From Pirellulales bacterium (GTDB lineage: Bacteria; Planctomycetota; Planctomycetia; Pirellulales; Thermoguttaceae), in contig DAOWNK010000102.1 of NCBI GenBank assembly GCA_030642635.1, positions 1 through 9,950 on the forward strand: a stretch of 9,950 nucleotides of DNA. Direction: 5' to 3'. Positions 1-6,050 of this stretch are shown here, in pieces. The position numbers and the translations under genes are program-made. Each line of letters opens with the position of its first letter. Positions within the stretch are counted from its first letter, which is position 1. The notes under the pieces were generated by a model that had not been told where the DNA came from, searched no databases, and was given only the letters and a program-made list of their open reading frames with translations.

Positions 1-196
1 GTAATGTGGTCTCCGGCAACAACTTACGACCGATCGCAGCGGCCTGTGGGAATTTTTGGACCGGTGCAGTATTCGTCCAAATGTCCAACACCTCACAAAA
101 CCCCGAGGAAACGACACTTGCGAGTTGACATGCGTGGTTATCCACATGGATGTGGCGACATTACTTGGCCGAAAGCTGATAGCCGATAGCTCGTAA
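1..196. other. Non-coding stretch at window start, nothing recognised
   Basis: I see no convincing gene here. An open frame from position 4 to 189 on the plus strand gives a 61-residue product rich in P, R and H, with no domain, signal peptide or clear ribosome binding site. It reads like chance translation. The region lies just beyond the 3' end of the minus-strand gene that ends at 197, so it should hold that gene's transcription terminator, but I find no clear hairpin followed by a T-tract. Confidence 0.4.
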
Positions 197-2062
197 TTAC
201 TGGGCAACTCGCCGCCAGGCGACGGTCAGCCATGCGTGCTGGCCGACCAACTGGACCGGCTGCAGCTTGCCGACCTTGCTCCAACGCTCCGGCAACTCGA
301 TCTGTTCGATGAGGAACTCCTCGTCGAAGATTTTGCCGAACCGGCGTTTCAGCAGCGTCCGTATGGTCACCTCTCGGGCGGAGAGTTTCTTGCCGCTGCC
401 GGGAACGAACCCCGGCGGAAAAATCTGCAACTCGCCCTGACGAATCGCCTTGAAACCGCCGTCGGCTTCGGCGAACTTGTAGACGGCCGTTACATTCATG
501 CCCGGGTAAGACTCGTCGCCGCGGTAGTATCTGCGGCCGCGAACGGTCACGGTAAACCCGCCGTCGGCAAATGCAACGGTGACCGGCTGCCTGGCGGCAA
601 ATGTGATTGCCCAGGGCGTCTGGTCTTCGGTTTCCTTGAGTTCCTTGGGCAGCTTGCCCAGCAGGGCGATCAGGACTGACCGGAAGGTCTCGTCGCGGAC
701 GGTTCGCCCCGCCACGGCATCGGCGGCAAGGTTGTTGATCGTAGACTGGTGTACTCGCAGTGCAATGTCGTGGTGTTCGATCAATTCGGTAACCGGTTCG
801 CTCGGTGCAGCCAGTTGATATCGGTCGGCCTGCAATCCGACCAGCTTCAACTGTTCTGTGGTTGTGCTGAAGTCGAATCTTTTAGGGAACAAATTTCGTT
901 CCACAAGCGGTTGTCTGAATTTTTTCACGAACGCATCGTTCGCCCGATCGAGCAACTCGGCCGTCTCGTCGTCCACTCGTCGGTTGACTCGTTGCTGAGC
1001 GTGTTCAGATGCGATTTGCTGTACACGATATTGCTGCTGGCCGGCCCGATTCCAGGCGATGCGTTCCGCCATCCTGCCGCCGTGGATGTCGGTTATCTCG
1101 CTATCGGTTATCGCCTTGGCGACCGACGGGAACGAGGAGAATCCCTCTGCGTTAATCCAAATCCGCTTGCACACACCCAGTCGGGTAACACCGTTGCTGT
1201 AGATTCGCACCGGGCCGTTGGTGCCCACGTTGTCGGTTTTGGTAATGCCGAGGAACGTAATGTCGACCACGCCGCGCAGTTCATCCGGGACCAGCTTCGC
1301 GGTGACGTTTCCGGTGGTATGTCCGGTCCCGCGAATTCGCGTGCCGAGTATGACATCCTCGACCGGTGCGGTCTCGTCAACGTCCTCCGACATGGCTGCG
1401 GCGATCAACTCGGACGAGACATCGGCAAACAGGTTGGGTCGGGCGAAATGATGTAACACGGCGGCGACCAACTCCGGCGCCTGCCGAGCGTCTTGCAGTT
1501 GGCCCACCGCGCGGCCGATTGCAACGGCGACTTCGGCAGTCGGCTTGCTGCGATAAGATTCGAGCTGCTCTGCCAGGCCATCCAACATCCGGTCGTAGGC
1601 GGCCTTCAACTTAGGACTCTCGACAGATGCGGCAAGGAACCGATATCGACCAATCGCCTCTTTCACATCGAGGAACCAAACCAAGGCTAGTCCTTCGTGG
1701 TCGGCGGCGTATCTCTTGTAGACCGAGCCCAGCACATCGAGATCGGACGCTTCGTCACTTTTCAGTTGACCTTGGAATTTCTCCCACAGGAGATATTTCC
1801 GCCAATTTTCGCCGTTTTTCCCGTCCGATTTCAGCTTTTTGTCGAGTCGGCCGGCCGCCTCAATCAGTTCAACCTTGGCCGATTGGACGTCTTTCTGTGT
1901 CAACGGCCGGAAATTCGCCTTGGCGGCCAGACATGCGGCCGGGAGCTTCTCGACCGATGGGAAATCGGGCGACGGCGACTCGGCCGCAACGTAACCACCT
2001 GTCGTAGAAAGACTTGCGGCAATCCACACCACACCCGCCATACGGACTATATGGGAACTCAT
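197..2062 (-). CDS. Large secreted protein of unknown function, planctomycete type
   Basis: The product is 621 residues. Residues 1-28 form a Sec signal peptide: a short basic start, a hydrophobic stretch (AGVVWIAASLS) and an AAES-type cleavage site, so the protein is exported. Residues about 50-230 are largely helical and charged (Lys, Glu, Arg, Ala), with no repeat that I can define. Residues about 238-310 look like a compact beta-rich core (GTRIRGTGHTTGNV, then a segment ending in RIYSNGVTRLGV). The C-terminal third (about 470-621) again alternates strands and helices and ends at TAA. The ATG at 2062 is well supported: GGGAAGGAG lies about 8 bases upstream on the minus strand. No catalytic motif, lipobox or membrane anchor is visible. 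The gene is transcribed away from everything else in the window and appears to be a single-gene unit. It resembles long conserved secreted hypothetical proteins of planctomycetes; the function is unknown. Confidence 0.88.
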   Translation of the reverse strand: MSSHIVRMAGVVWIAASLSTTGGYVAAESPSPDFPSVEKLPAACLAAKANFRPLTQKDVQSAKVELIEAAGRLDKKLKSDGKNGENWRKYLLWEKFQGQLKSDEASDLDVLGSVYKRYAADHEGLALVWFLDVKEAIGRYRFLAASVESPKLKAAYDRMLDGLAEQLESYRSKPTAEVAVAIGRAVGQLQDARQAPELVAAVLHHFARPNLFADVSSELIAAAMSEDVDETAPVEDVILGTRIRGTGHTTGNVTAKLVPDELRGVVDITFLGITKTDNVGTNGPVRIYSNGVTRLGVCKRIWINAEGFSSFPSVAKAITDSEITDIHGGRMAERIAWNRAGQQQYRVQQIASEHAQQRVNRRVDDETAELLDRANDAFVKKFRQPLVERNLFPKRFDFSTTTEQLKLVGLQADRYQLAAPSEPVTELIEHHDIALRVHQSTINNLAADAVAGRTVRDETFRSVLIALLGKLPKELKETEDQTPWAITFAARQPVTVAFADGGFTVTVRGRRYYRGDESYPGMNVTAVYKFAEADGGFKAIRQGELQIFPPGFVPGSGKKLSAREVTIRTLLKRRFGKIFDEEFLIEQIELPERWSKVGKLQPVQLVGQHAWLTVAWRRVAQ

Positions 2063-2188
2063 CTGTCGGCTCCTTCCCGGTTTACTTGTTTAAGCTAAAC
2101 ACAAAAATCGGCACAGCCACTTGTGCTTGACTAGCTTAGCATGTATGACTATCGGCAACAATGGCAGCATAATTCACAATCCCATCAC

Positions 2189-2272
2189 ATAAAGCCGTGA
2201 CCGTTGGTCGCGCCCCGATGGCATACACGTTATGTCGACACATCTGGGCGCGACCAGCGGTCGCGGCTTTAT
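2189..2272. repeat. Nested inverted repeat (REP-like) in divergent intergenic region
   Basis: The arm 2189-2215 is matched by the reverse complement of 2246-2272 over 27 bases with only two mismatches. After one more mismatch the pairing continues for four bases (GATG/CATC), leaving a loop of about 20 bases. Each arm is also a small palindrome: GCGACC-AGC-GGTCGC lies inside the right arm. The structure can therefore fold as one long hairpin or as two short ones. It lies between two divergently transcribed genes, and its right arm ends four bases before the AAGGAG of the downstream gene. Palindromes with this GCGACC core fit a dispersed REP-like family, but whether it recurs in the genome cannot be seen here. 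Confidence 0.8.
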
Positions 2273-2275
2273 AAC

Positions 2276-2281
2276 AAGGAG
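2276..2281 (+). promoter_or_regulatory. Ribosome binding site that fixes the thioredoxin-like start
   Basis: AAGGAG lies 7 bases before the ATG at 2289. This supports 2289 over the in-frame ATG at 2232. The upstream ATG lies in the loop of the inverted repeat, and the 19 residues it would add are translated from the repeat itself and would precede the signal peptide. Confidence 0.75.
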
Positions 2282-2288
2282 TACTTCG

Positions 2289-3182
2289 ATGTTTGATATG
2301 TCTCACGCCGTGCCGACGGTAATTACCGTTTGTATGTTTTCGTTTATTGTTCATTTGGCGGCGGAATCGGCGGCGGATGATACTCCGACCGTCCAAATCC
2401 TCTGGCACGACAACTACGCAGAGGCCATGAAGATCGCCGAACAGCAGCGTCGAATGATGCTGATCTATTTCTGCGATCCCGGCAAAAATGAACCGTGCAA
2501 CCGATTCAAGGCGGAAACGCTCGACAACGCGGTGGTCTGCAAGAAGCTGAAGGATTACGTGTGTGTGCAATTGCCGCTGGACGCCGAGATTCGTGTCGAC
2601 GGTAAGAAGATCGAGCTACTTAAAAATGACGCCTTCAAAGAGATGCTCGGCCGGCCGGGCATCGCAATACTCGATTTCGTCCACCGCGACGCTGAATATT
2701 ATGAATATGTCGTCAGCACGTTTCCGATAACCGATAAGCTTCAGTACACGCCGGAACGCATGGCGGTGATTCTCGACCTGCCGTCCGGCACGCTTACCCA
2801 ACGGACGCTCATCTATGCAGTGCGCGTTCATCCCGACCGACCGGCCAGCACCGCCGGGCAGATCGACGGGAATTTGCTTGTTGAGGCTTCCAGCCACTCG
2901 AATTATCAGGCGAAGATCGCACTGCAAGGCCACCACCACTGGGAAAGGCGATTCCACAGGATAAACGCTGCCTTGCCGGACGGATTGATTGCGTGCGAAG
3001 TTTGTGCGGAGAGTTGGCCGGGCGAGCACTTGGTCGAGGCCGCTGTGGAGTGCGTCCGCTGTTGGCGACTCTCCGATGGGCACTGGCGAGCGGTCCGTGC
3101 CCGACACCGCGTCTACGGCTACGACATGCATCGCGGCAGCAACGGCATCTGGTACGCCACCGGGATATTCGGGAAGGGGTGA
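2289..3182 (+). CDS. Secreted thioredoxin-fold protein with CAP-like C-terminal domain
   Basis: The product is 297 residues from the ATG at 2289. Residues 1-29 look like a Sec signal peptide (hydrophobic VITVCMFSFIVHLAA, then ES/AAD). Residues about 36-150 resemble a thioredoxin-like domain of the kind that handles exported proteins: a helix (NYAEAMKIAEQQRR), the strand MMLIYF, then a cysteine-bearing loop CDPGKNEPC and a later GRPGIAILDF strand, where thioredoxins have the cis-proline region. The cysteines (C62 and C70) are seven residues apart rather than CxxC, so classical dithiol exchange is doubtful. Residues about 200-297 form a second conserved module: HHHWERRFHRI, ESWPGEHLVEAAVECV, CWRLSDGHW and GYDMHRGSNGIWYATGIF. 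The helix followed by W..S.GHW recalls CAP/SCP domains, but this is inference. A repeat-rich hairpin region follows the stop codon. Export and the two-domain layout are fairly sure; the biochemical role is not. Confidence 0.83.
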   Translation: MFDMSHAVPTVITVCMFSFIVHLAAESAADDTPTVQILWHDNYAEAMKIAEQQRRMMLIYFCDPGKNEPCNRFKAETLDNAVVCKKLKDYVCVQLPLDAEIRVDGKKIELLKNDAFKEMLGRPGIAILDFVHRDAEYYEYVVSTFPITDKLQYTPERMAVILDLPSGTLTQRTLIYAVRVHPDRPASTAGQIDGNLLVEASSHSNYQAKIALQGHHHWERRFHRINAALPDGLIACEVCAESWPGEHLVEAAVECVRCWRLSDGHWRAVRARHRVYGYDMHRGSNGIWYATGIFGKG

Positions 3183-3188
3183 AGATAA

Positions 3189-3279
3189 GGGGGAAGGCGG
3201 AAGGCGGAAGGGGGAAGGCGGAAGGTGCTAAGCCGCAAGCGGCTTTTATTCCGCCTTCCGCCTTCCGCCTTCCGCCTTC
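3189..3279. repeat. GGAAGGC tandem tract facing its reverse complement
   Basis: The left arm (3189-3225) is almost pure purine and contains repeated GGAAGGC units, with two copies altered to GGAAGGG. The right arm (3251-3279) is the pyrimidine counterpart, made of GCCTTCC units in perfect 7-base register. A perfect small hairpin sits between them (3230-3245). The whole could form a long stem about 35-40 bases high or, as two purine/pyrimidine tracts, other unusual DNA forms. It begins 6 bases after the thioredoxin-like stop codon. The 7-base period means that translated frames give repetitive PPSAFRL peptides; these are not genes. Confidence 0.85.
3230..3248 (+). terminator. Hairpin with T-run, possible terminator of thioredoxin-like gene
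   Basis: AAGCCGC and GCGGCTT pair around a two-base AA gap and are followed by TTTATT. This has the form of an intrinsic terminator for the gene ending at 3182. It is the innermost part of the larger repeat, so the surrounding GGAAGGC/GCCTTCC arms may extend or compete with the stem. The T-run is short. Confidence 0.4.
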
Positions 3280-3365
3280 TCCTAACCCCTTTCCCGGCAA
3301 CACTTTACGTCATTCCCCTGCCCCTTTTCGGGTTTTTCCAACTCGAAATCCACGCCCGCTGTACG

Positions 3366-3383
3366 TATTCCCATAGAGGAATA
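3366..3383. promoter_or_regulatory. Dyad TATTCC-N6-GGAATA upstream of sigma factor, operator-like
   Basis: A perfect 6-base inverted repeat with a 6-base spacer lies about 50 bases before the ATG at 3434 that probably began the sigma factor. Its size and spacing suit a dimeric DNA-binding protein. No regulator gene is adjacent and only one copy was seen, so it may be chance. Confidence 0.25.
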
Positions 3384-3433
3384 TGCCAATTTTGTGCCTA
3401 CTTTGTCTTTCTGTCCAATTAAACTGGAAAGAT

Positions 3434-3544
3434 ATGGCCCACGAACAACACAGCAAAGAGTAATGTGGCGAGTCGCGAAGCGAGGAGTTTGCAAAACTCT
3501 TCACATCGCACCAGCATCAGCTTTTCGGATATATCCTTGCGCTG
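3434..3544 (+). pseudogene. 5' part of the sigma factor gene, interrupted by an in-frame TAA
   Basis: An ATG at 3434, preceded by GGAAAG (about 3 bases away), starts the short peptide MAHEQHSKE and runs into TAA at 3461-3463. The same frame then continues without a stop as SRSEEFAKLFTSHQHQLF and GYILALVQN into the annotated sigma factor. That segment is what sigma-70 region 2.1/2.2 of this family looks like just before LADAEDVLQQT, so it was coding. No ATG, GTG or TTG in this frame lies between the TAA and 3545. Either the gene is broken at codon 10, or the base call is wrong, or translation relies on readthrough or an unconventional start. A change of CAA to TAA would be the simplest lesion. 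The ATG inside TAATG at 3463 is in another frame. Confidence 0.6.
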
Positions 3545-3988
3545 GTGCAGAACCTTGCCGACGCGGAAGACGTCTTGCAGCAGACCGGGCTGATTATCTG
3601 GCGCAAGTTCGACGAGTTTCCAGTCGGCGGAGAGTTCGAGCCTTGGGCATGCCGCATTGCATTGTACGAGGCACGAAACTTCCTGAAGACCAAGCGTCGC
3701 AGCCGCATCCGCTTCAGCGACGAGTTTCTCGACGCCGTGGCCGACGCACATGCGGCTCGGGCGGATATACACCAAAGCCGGCTGGAGGCATTGGCTGCCT
3801 GCATGGACAAATTGCCCGGCGCCGATCGCGAGTTGATCGAACTCTGCTATGCGGGCGCCGGCAGCATCAAGCAGGCGGCCGAGGAGATCGGCCGGCCGGT
3901 CGGTGGCGTTTACAAATCACTGGAACGAATCCGCGACGTGCTGATGAACTGTATCAATCGGACACTCGCCAATGAGGGGCGACAATGA
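3545..3988 (+). CDS. ECF-like sigma-70 factor, Rhodopirellula/Verrucomicrobium family
   Basis: The longest uninterrupted frame with a usable start is the GTG at 3545 (147 residues), but the true protein almost certainly extends upstream, where an in-frame TAA interrupts it (3461-3463). Residues 4-60 carry the end of region 2: LADAEDVLQQT, LIIWRKFDEF, EPWACRIALYEARNFLKTKRR. These are the core-binding helix, the -10 recognition helix and its basic end. Residues about 83-140 are region 4: CMDKLPGADRELIELCYAG, then the helix-turn-helix KQAAEEIGRPVGGVYKSLERIR that reads the -35 element. The family is the small sigma factors paired with FecR-like membrane proteins in planctomycetes and Verrucomicrobia. 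Starting at 3545 would remove the first helix of region 2, and there is no ribosome binding site there, so as annotated the protein may be inactive. Its stop codon overlaps the next ATG by four bases, indicating translational coupling to its likely anti-sigma partner. Confidence 0.8.
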   Translation: MQNLADAEDVLQQTGLIIWRKFDEFPVGGEFEPWACRIALYEARNFLKTKRRSRIRFSDEFLDAVADAHAARADIHQSRLEALAACMDKLPGADRELIELCYAGAGSIKQAAEEIGRPVGGVYKSLERIRDVLMNCINRTLANEGRQ

Positions 3989-5589
3989 CGTACTATCGGA
4001 ACATCTCGAACGTCCCGACCGAGCTGCGCTTGCTCCTCGGCGCCGCCTGCAACGGCACGATCGACGCCGACGGGATGTTCCGGCTGGAGTCACACCTGCG
4101 CGACGACGGCCGTGCGATGGACTATTACCTCGATTGCATCGAATTGCACGGCGACATCTACCGGGTGCTGAAGTGGCGTCGCATCGGGCAGACCGTGCCT
4201 GTCGAGTTGCCCGACGCCTTGCCGGCCGGCCGGCCGGTTTTGGGTTTTCTTGGCGATGCTGCACACTGGACCCGCGAGTACTTCTCGCAACCCGGCCCGC
4301 TCTCGATACTGGCCGCAACGATATTCATGGTCTGTATGATTTCGATACTTAGTATCTTGCCCGCGCCGACTTACGAGCGGAGCCGCTCTAACCACGTCTG
4401 CACTACCAGCACCAGTGGCACAGGCCTCCGGGGCGTGGACAAGGATGGAAAATTCAAGTTCGTCGCCCGAATTACCGGCCTGCACAACTGCCGCTGGGCG
4501 GACAATTACCTGCCGCCGCTGAGCTACGCCCATTTAGGTCTCGGCCGCGAGCTGAAACTAGACTCCGGGCTGGTCCAAATCACTTACTACAACGGGGCTA
4601 AGGTTGTACTGGAAGGACCGGTCGAGTTCACCGTCGAGCAAAAAAACGCTTGCCGGCTGGATGTCGGAAAACTTATTGCAAAGGTGCCCAAGCCGGCTGC
4701 CGGGTTCACCGTCGAGACGCCCGGCATGTCTATCGTGGATCTGGGCACCGAGTTTGCCGCCGAGGTTACGGATGCCGGCCCAACCGAGGTCCACATCTTT
4801 GTCGGCGAGATTGAGGTAGAGTACGCTGCCGAAAACGGCGCCACCGCTCGAAAACAACGATTGAAGGCCGGTCAGGCGGCACGGTTCGACGCCCAAGGTC
4901 GGCTGGCTACCATACTGACCGCGGACCGGGACCGGTTCCTGCGACATATTCCAAGCAGTTGGAACACTTTAGGGCCTGACCACTTCTTAGTGCTGGCGCA
5001 CTACCGGCTGGGCGAGGACGATCCGGACGCAGTAGCGGAGTCGCCGGGCAATCCGGTGACCACCGACGACAGGCGCCGCCGGCATTTGGAAAAGCACGGT
5101 TCACCGATCTACACGTCCGACACGGCTGCCCCGGGCAGTTCCTTGGCGATGGACTTCAACGCTGAAGAAGGTGACGACCATTATTATTACGCAAAATCTC
5201 CTGTGTTTGTGGGGACGGATAACTGGATTCTCGAAGCGTGGGTCAACGCGAACAGCACCGGCGATAACGCGATCGTAGCCTACAACGGTTACCCCGGCGG
5301 CCCCGGTGGCACAACCGGCGGTTATGGAATCTACCGAAGAGGAAACAAGTGGATTGGCCTGTTTGGTAACGTGGCGTTTCTCAATTTCGATGTCAACGTG
5401 GCCGTCGACCAATGGACCCATCTGGCACTGGTCCGCGAAACTGGAACGACCAAGCTTTACGTGAACGGCACGCCGGCCGTCAATGAGCACTACATCAAGC
5501 CCACGGGGTTGCAACCCGTGGGCTTGAGGATCGGTGGTATGCGCACCAGGCCACGCCGTGTGGTGTGGCCGGGAACGATGACAACTTAG
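3985..5589 (+). CDS. FecR-LamG membrane protein, likely anti-sigma partner
   Basis: The product is 534 residues. Residues 1-100 are predicted cytoplasmic: an N-terminal segment (ELRLLLGAACNGTIDADG...LESHLRDD) of the type that begins planctomycete anti-sigma/FecR proteins. One membrane helix follows at about 105-127 (LSILAATIFMVCMISILSIL). Residues about 180-305 form a FecR domain: LGRELKLDSGLVQITY, GAKVVLEGPVEF, MSIVDLGTEFAAEV, EVHIFVGEIEV, KAGQAARF. Residues about 385-518 are a LamG/concanavalin-like jelly-roll (WILEAWVNA, then WTHLALVRETGTTKLYVNG and GLRIGGM), usually a carbohydrate- or protein-binding fold outside the membrane. The likely job is to sense an external ligand and hold the coupled upstream sigma factor. 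The C-terminus is abnormal: after RIGGM the usual FxGxIDExxxY strands are missing and the protein ends in a basic tail, RTRPRRVVWPGTMTT, encoded by palindromic DNA. Domains are confident; the signalling role is inferred from family and context. Confidence 0.87.
   Translation: MTYYRNISNVPTELRLLLGAACNGTIDADGMFRLESHLRDDGRAMDYYLDCIELHGDIYRVLKWRRIGQTVPVELPDALPAGRPVLGFLGDAAHWTREYFSQPGPLSILAATIFMVCMISILSILPAPTYERSRSNHVCTTSTSGTGLRGVDKDGKFKFVARITGLHNCRWADNYLPPLSYAHLGLGRELKLDSGLVQITYYNGAKVVLEGPVEFTVEQKNACRLDVGKLIAKVPKPAAGFTVETPGMSIVDLGTEFAAEVTDAGPTEVHIFVGEIEVEYAAENGATARKQRLKAGQAARFDAQGRLATILTADRDRFLRHIPSSWNTLGPDHFLVLAHYRLGEDDPDAVAESPGNPVTTDDRRRRHLEKHGSPIYTSDTAAPGSSLAMDFNAEEGDDHYYYAKSPVFVGTDNWILEAWVNANSTGDNAIVAYNGYPGGPGGTTGGYGIYRRGNKWIGLFGNVAFLNFDVNVAVDQWTHLALVRETGTTKLYVNGTPAVNEHYIKPTGLQPVGLRIGGMRTRPRRVVWPGTMTT
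5497..5525. repeat. Palindrome inside the LamG coding sequence
   Basis: AAGCCCACG and CGTGGGCTT flank the perfect palindrome GGTTGCAACC, with one unpaired G. This gives a 29-base near-perfect hairpin. It is translated in frame as KPTGLQPVGL, a peptide that reflects the palindrome rather than the domain. It fits a REP-like element inserted into the gene. Confidence 0.8.
5549..5570. repeat. Second palindrome at the end of the LamG gene, shares ACGCCGTGTG
   Basis: GGCCAC and GTGGCC form the arms around a 10-base centre. The sequence CCACGCCGTGTGG inside it shares CACGCCGTGTGG with the intergenic repeat at 7277-7288. It lies 23 bases after the previous palindrome and encodes the unusual basic tail of the FecR-LamG protein. 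Confidence 0.6.
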
Positions 5590-5606
5590 TCAGTTGGTAG
5601 GTGTAT

Positions 5607-6044
5607 ATGACAGTGTGGTTGCGTTTTTGTTCGTTACTATCGGCGGTCGTTGTCTTGCTGGCCGGCTGTGGCGGTAGTGAGCCGTACAGGGTGATCCCGA
5701 TTTCGGGAACTGTCAGCTACGAGGACGGTTCATTGATCCCGGCCTACAGGATCATTGTAATGTTCGTCCCACAGGTAGAGGCCCTCGATAGCAAGACCTA
5801 CCCCAAGCCGGGCGAGGCCCTGGTTGACCCGGCCGACGGAACGTTTTCAGAGATGACCACCTACGACTATGCCGACGGTGCGGTCTCGGGCGAGCACAAA
5901 GTAACCGTTAAAGCCACGGACGAAGACGAGAACCTCACCGCTGCCGTGCCTGTCGAGTATACCGATGTGACCACCACTCCGCTTAAGGTTACTGTGTCGC
6001 GCGAATCGACGACGTTCGACTTGGAAATTGCCAAACCTCAGTAA
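5607..6044 (+). CDS. Small lipoprotein with transthyretin-like fold
   Basis: The product is 145 residues. I start it at the ATG at 5607 rather than the in-frame GTG two codons earlier; GGTAGG lies just upstream. Residues 1-21 are a lipoprotein signal peptide ending in the lipobox LAGC (Cys21), so the mature protein should be lipid-anchored. The rest has the look of the short planctomycete lipoproteins with a beta-sandwich (carboxypeptidase-regulatory/transthyretin-like) domain: IPISGTVSYEDGSLIPAYRI, VDPADGTFSEM, GAVSGEHKVTV, and a C-terminal TFDLEIAKPQ. In such proteins the GTV.Y.DG and DG.F repeats mark the sandwich. The gene begins 17 bases after the FecR-LamG stop and ends 6 bases before the DUF1559 start, so it belongs to the same operon. 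Such lipoproteins commonly sit beside DUF1559 genes in planctomycetes. The exact function is unknown. Confidence 0.85.
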   Translation: MTVWLRFCSLLSAVVVLLAGCGGSEPYRVIPISGTVSYEDGSLIPAYRIIVMFVPQVEALDSKTYPKPGEALVDPADGTFSEMTTYDYADGAVSGEHKVTVKATDEDENLTAAVPVEYTDVTTTPLKVTVSRESTTFDLEIAKPQ

Positions 6045-6050
6045 GAAGAC

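Noticed and set aside
749..1456. A 235-codon plus-strand frame inside the minus-strand gene
   Set aside because: It has no recognisable domain, and the opposite frame has a signal peptide, a good ribosome binding site and a full-length product.
2088..2100. Small dyad GTTTA-AGC-TAAAC upstream of the minus-strand gene
   Set aside because: Five-base AT-rich arms are expected by chance and nothing else supports an operator here.
2127..2155. Possible plus-strand promoter TTGACT-N17-TATCGG before the thioredoxin-like gene
   Set aside because: The -35 box is good but the -10 box matches only three of six positions, so it was not listed as a feature.
3189..3279. CRISPR-like array
   Set aside because: The repeats are 7 bases long, contiguous and have no unique spacers. 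The arms face each other, so it is a tandem/inverted repeat.
3225..3422. Frames giving repeated PPSAFRL-type peptides
   Set aside because: They are translations of the 7-base GCCTTCC repeat and carry no independent evidence of coding.
3394..3975. A 193-codon plus-strand frame overlapping the sigma factor
   Set aside because: It is out of frame with the clear sigma-70 motifs, is Arg/Pro-rich and shows no domain. Its ATG at 3463 overlaps the stop codon but does not lead into region 2.
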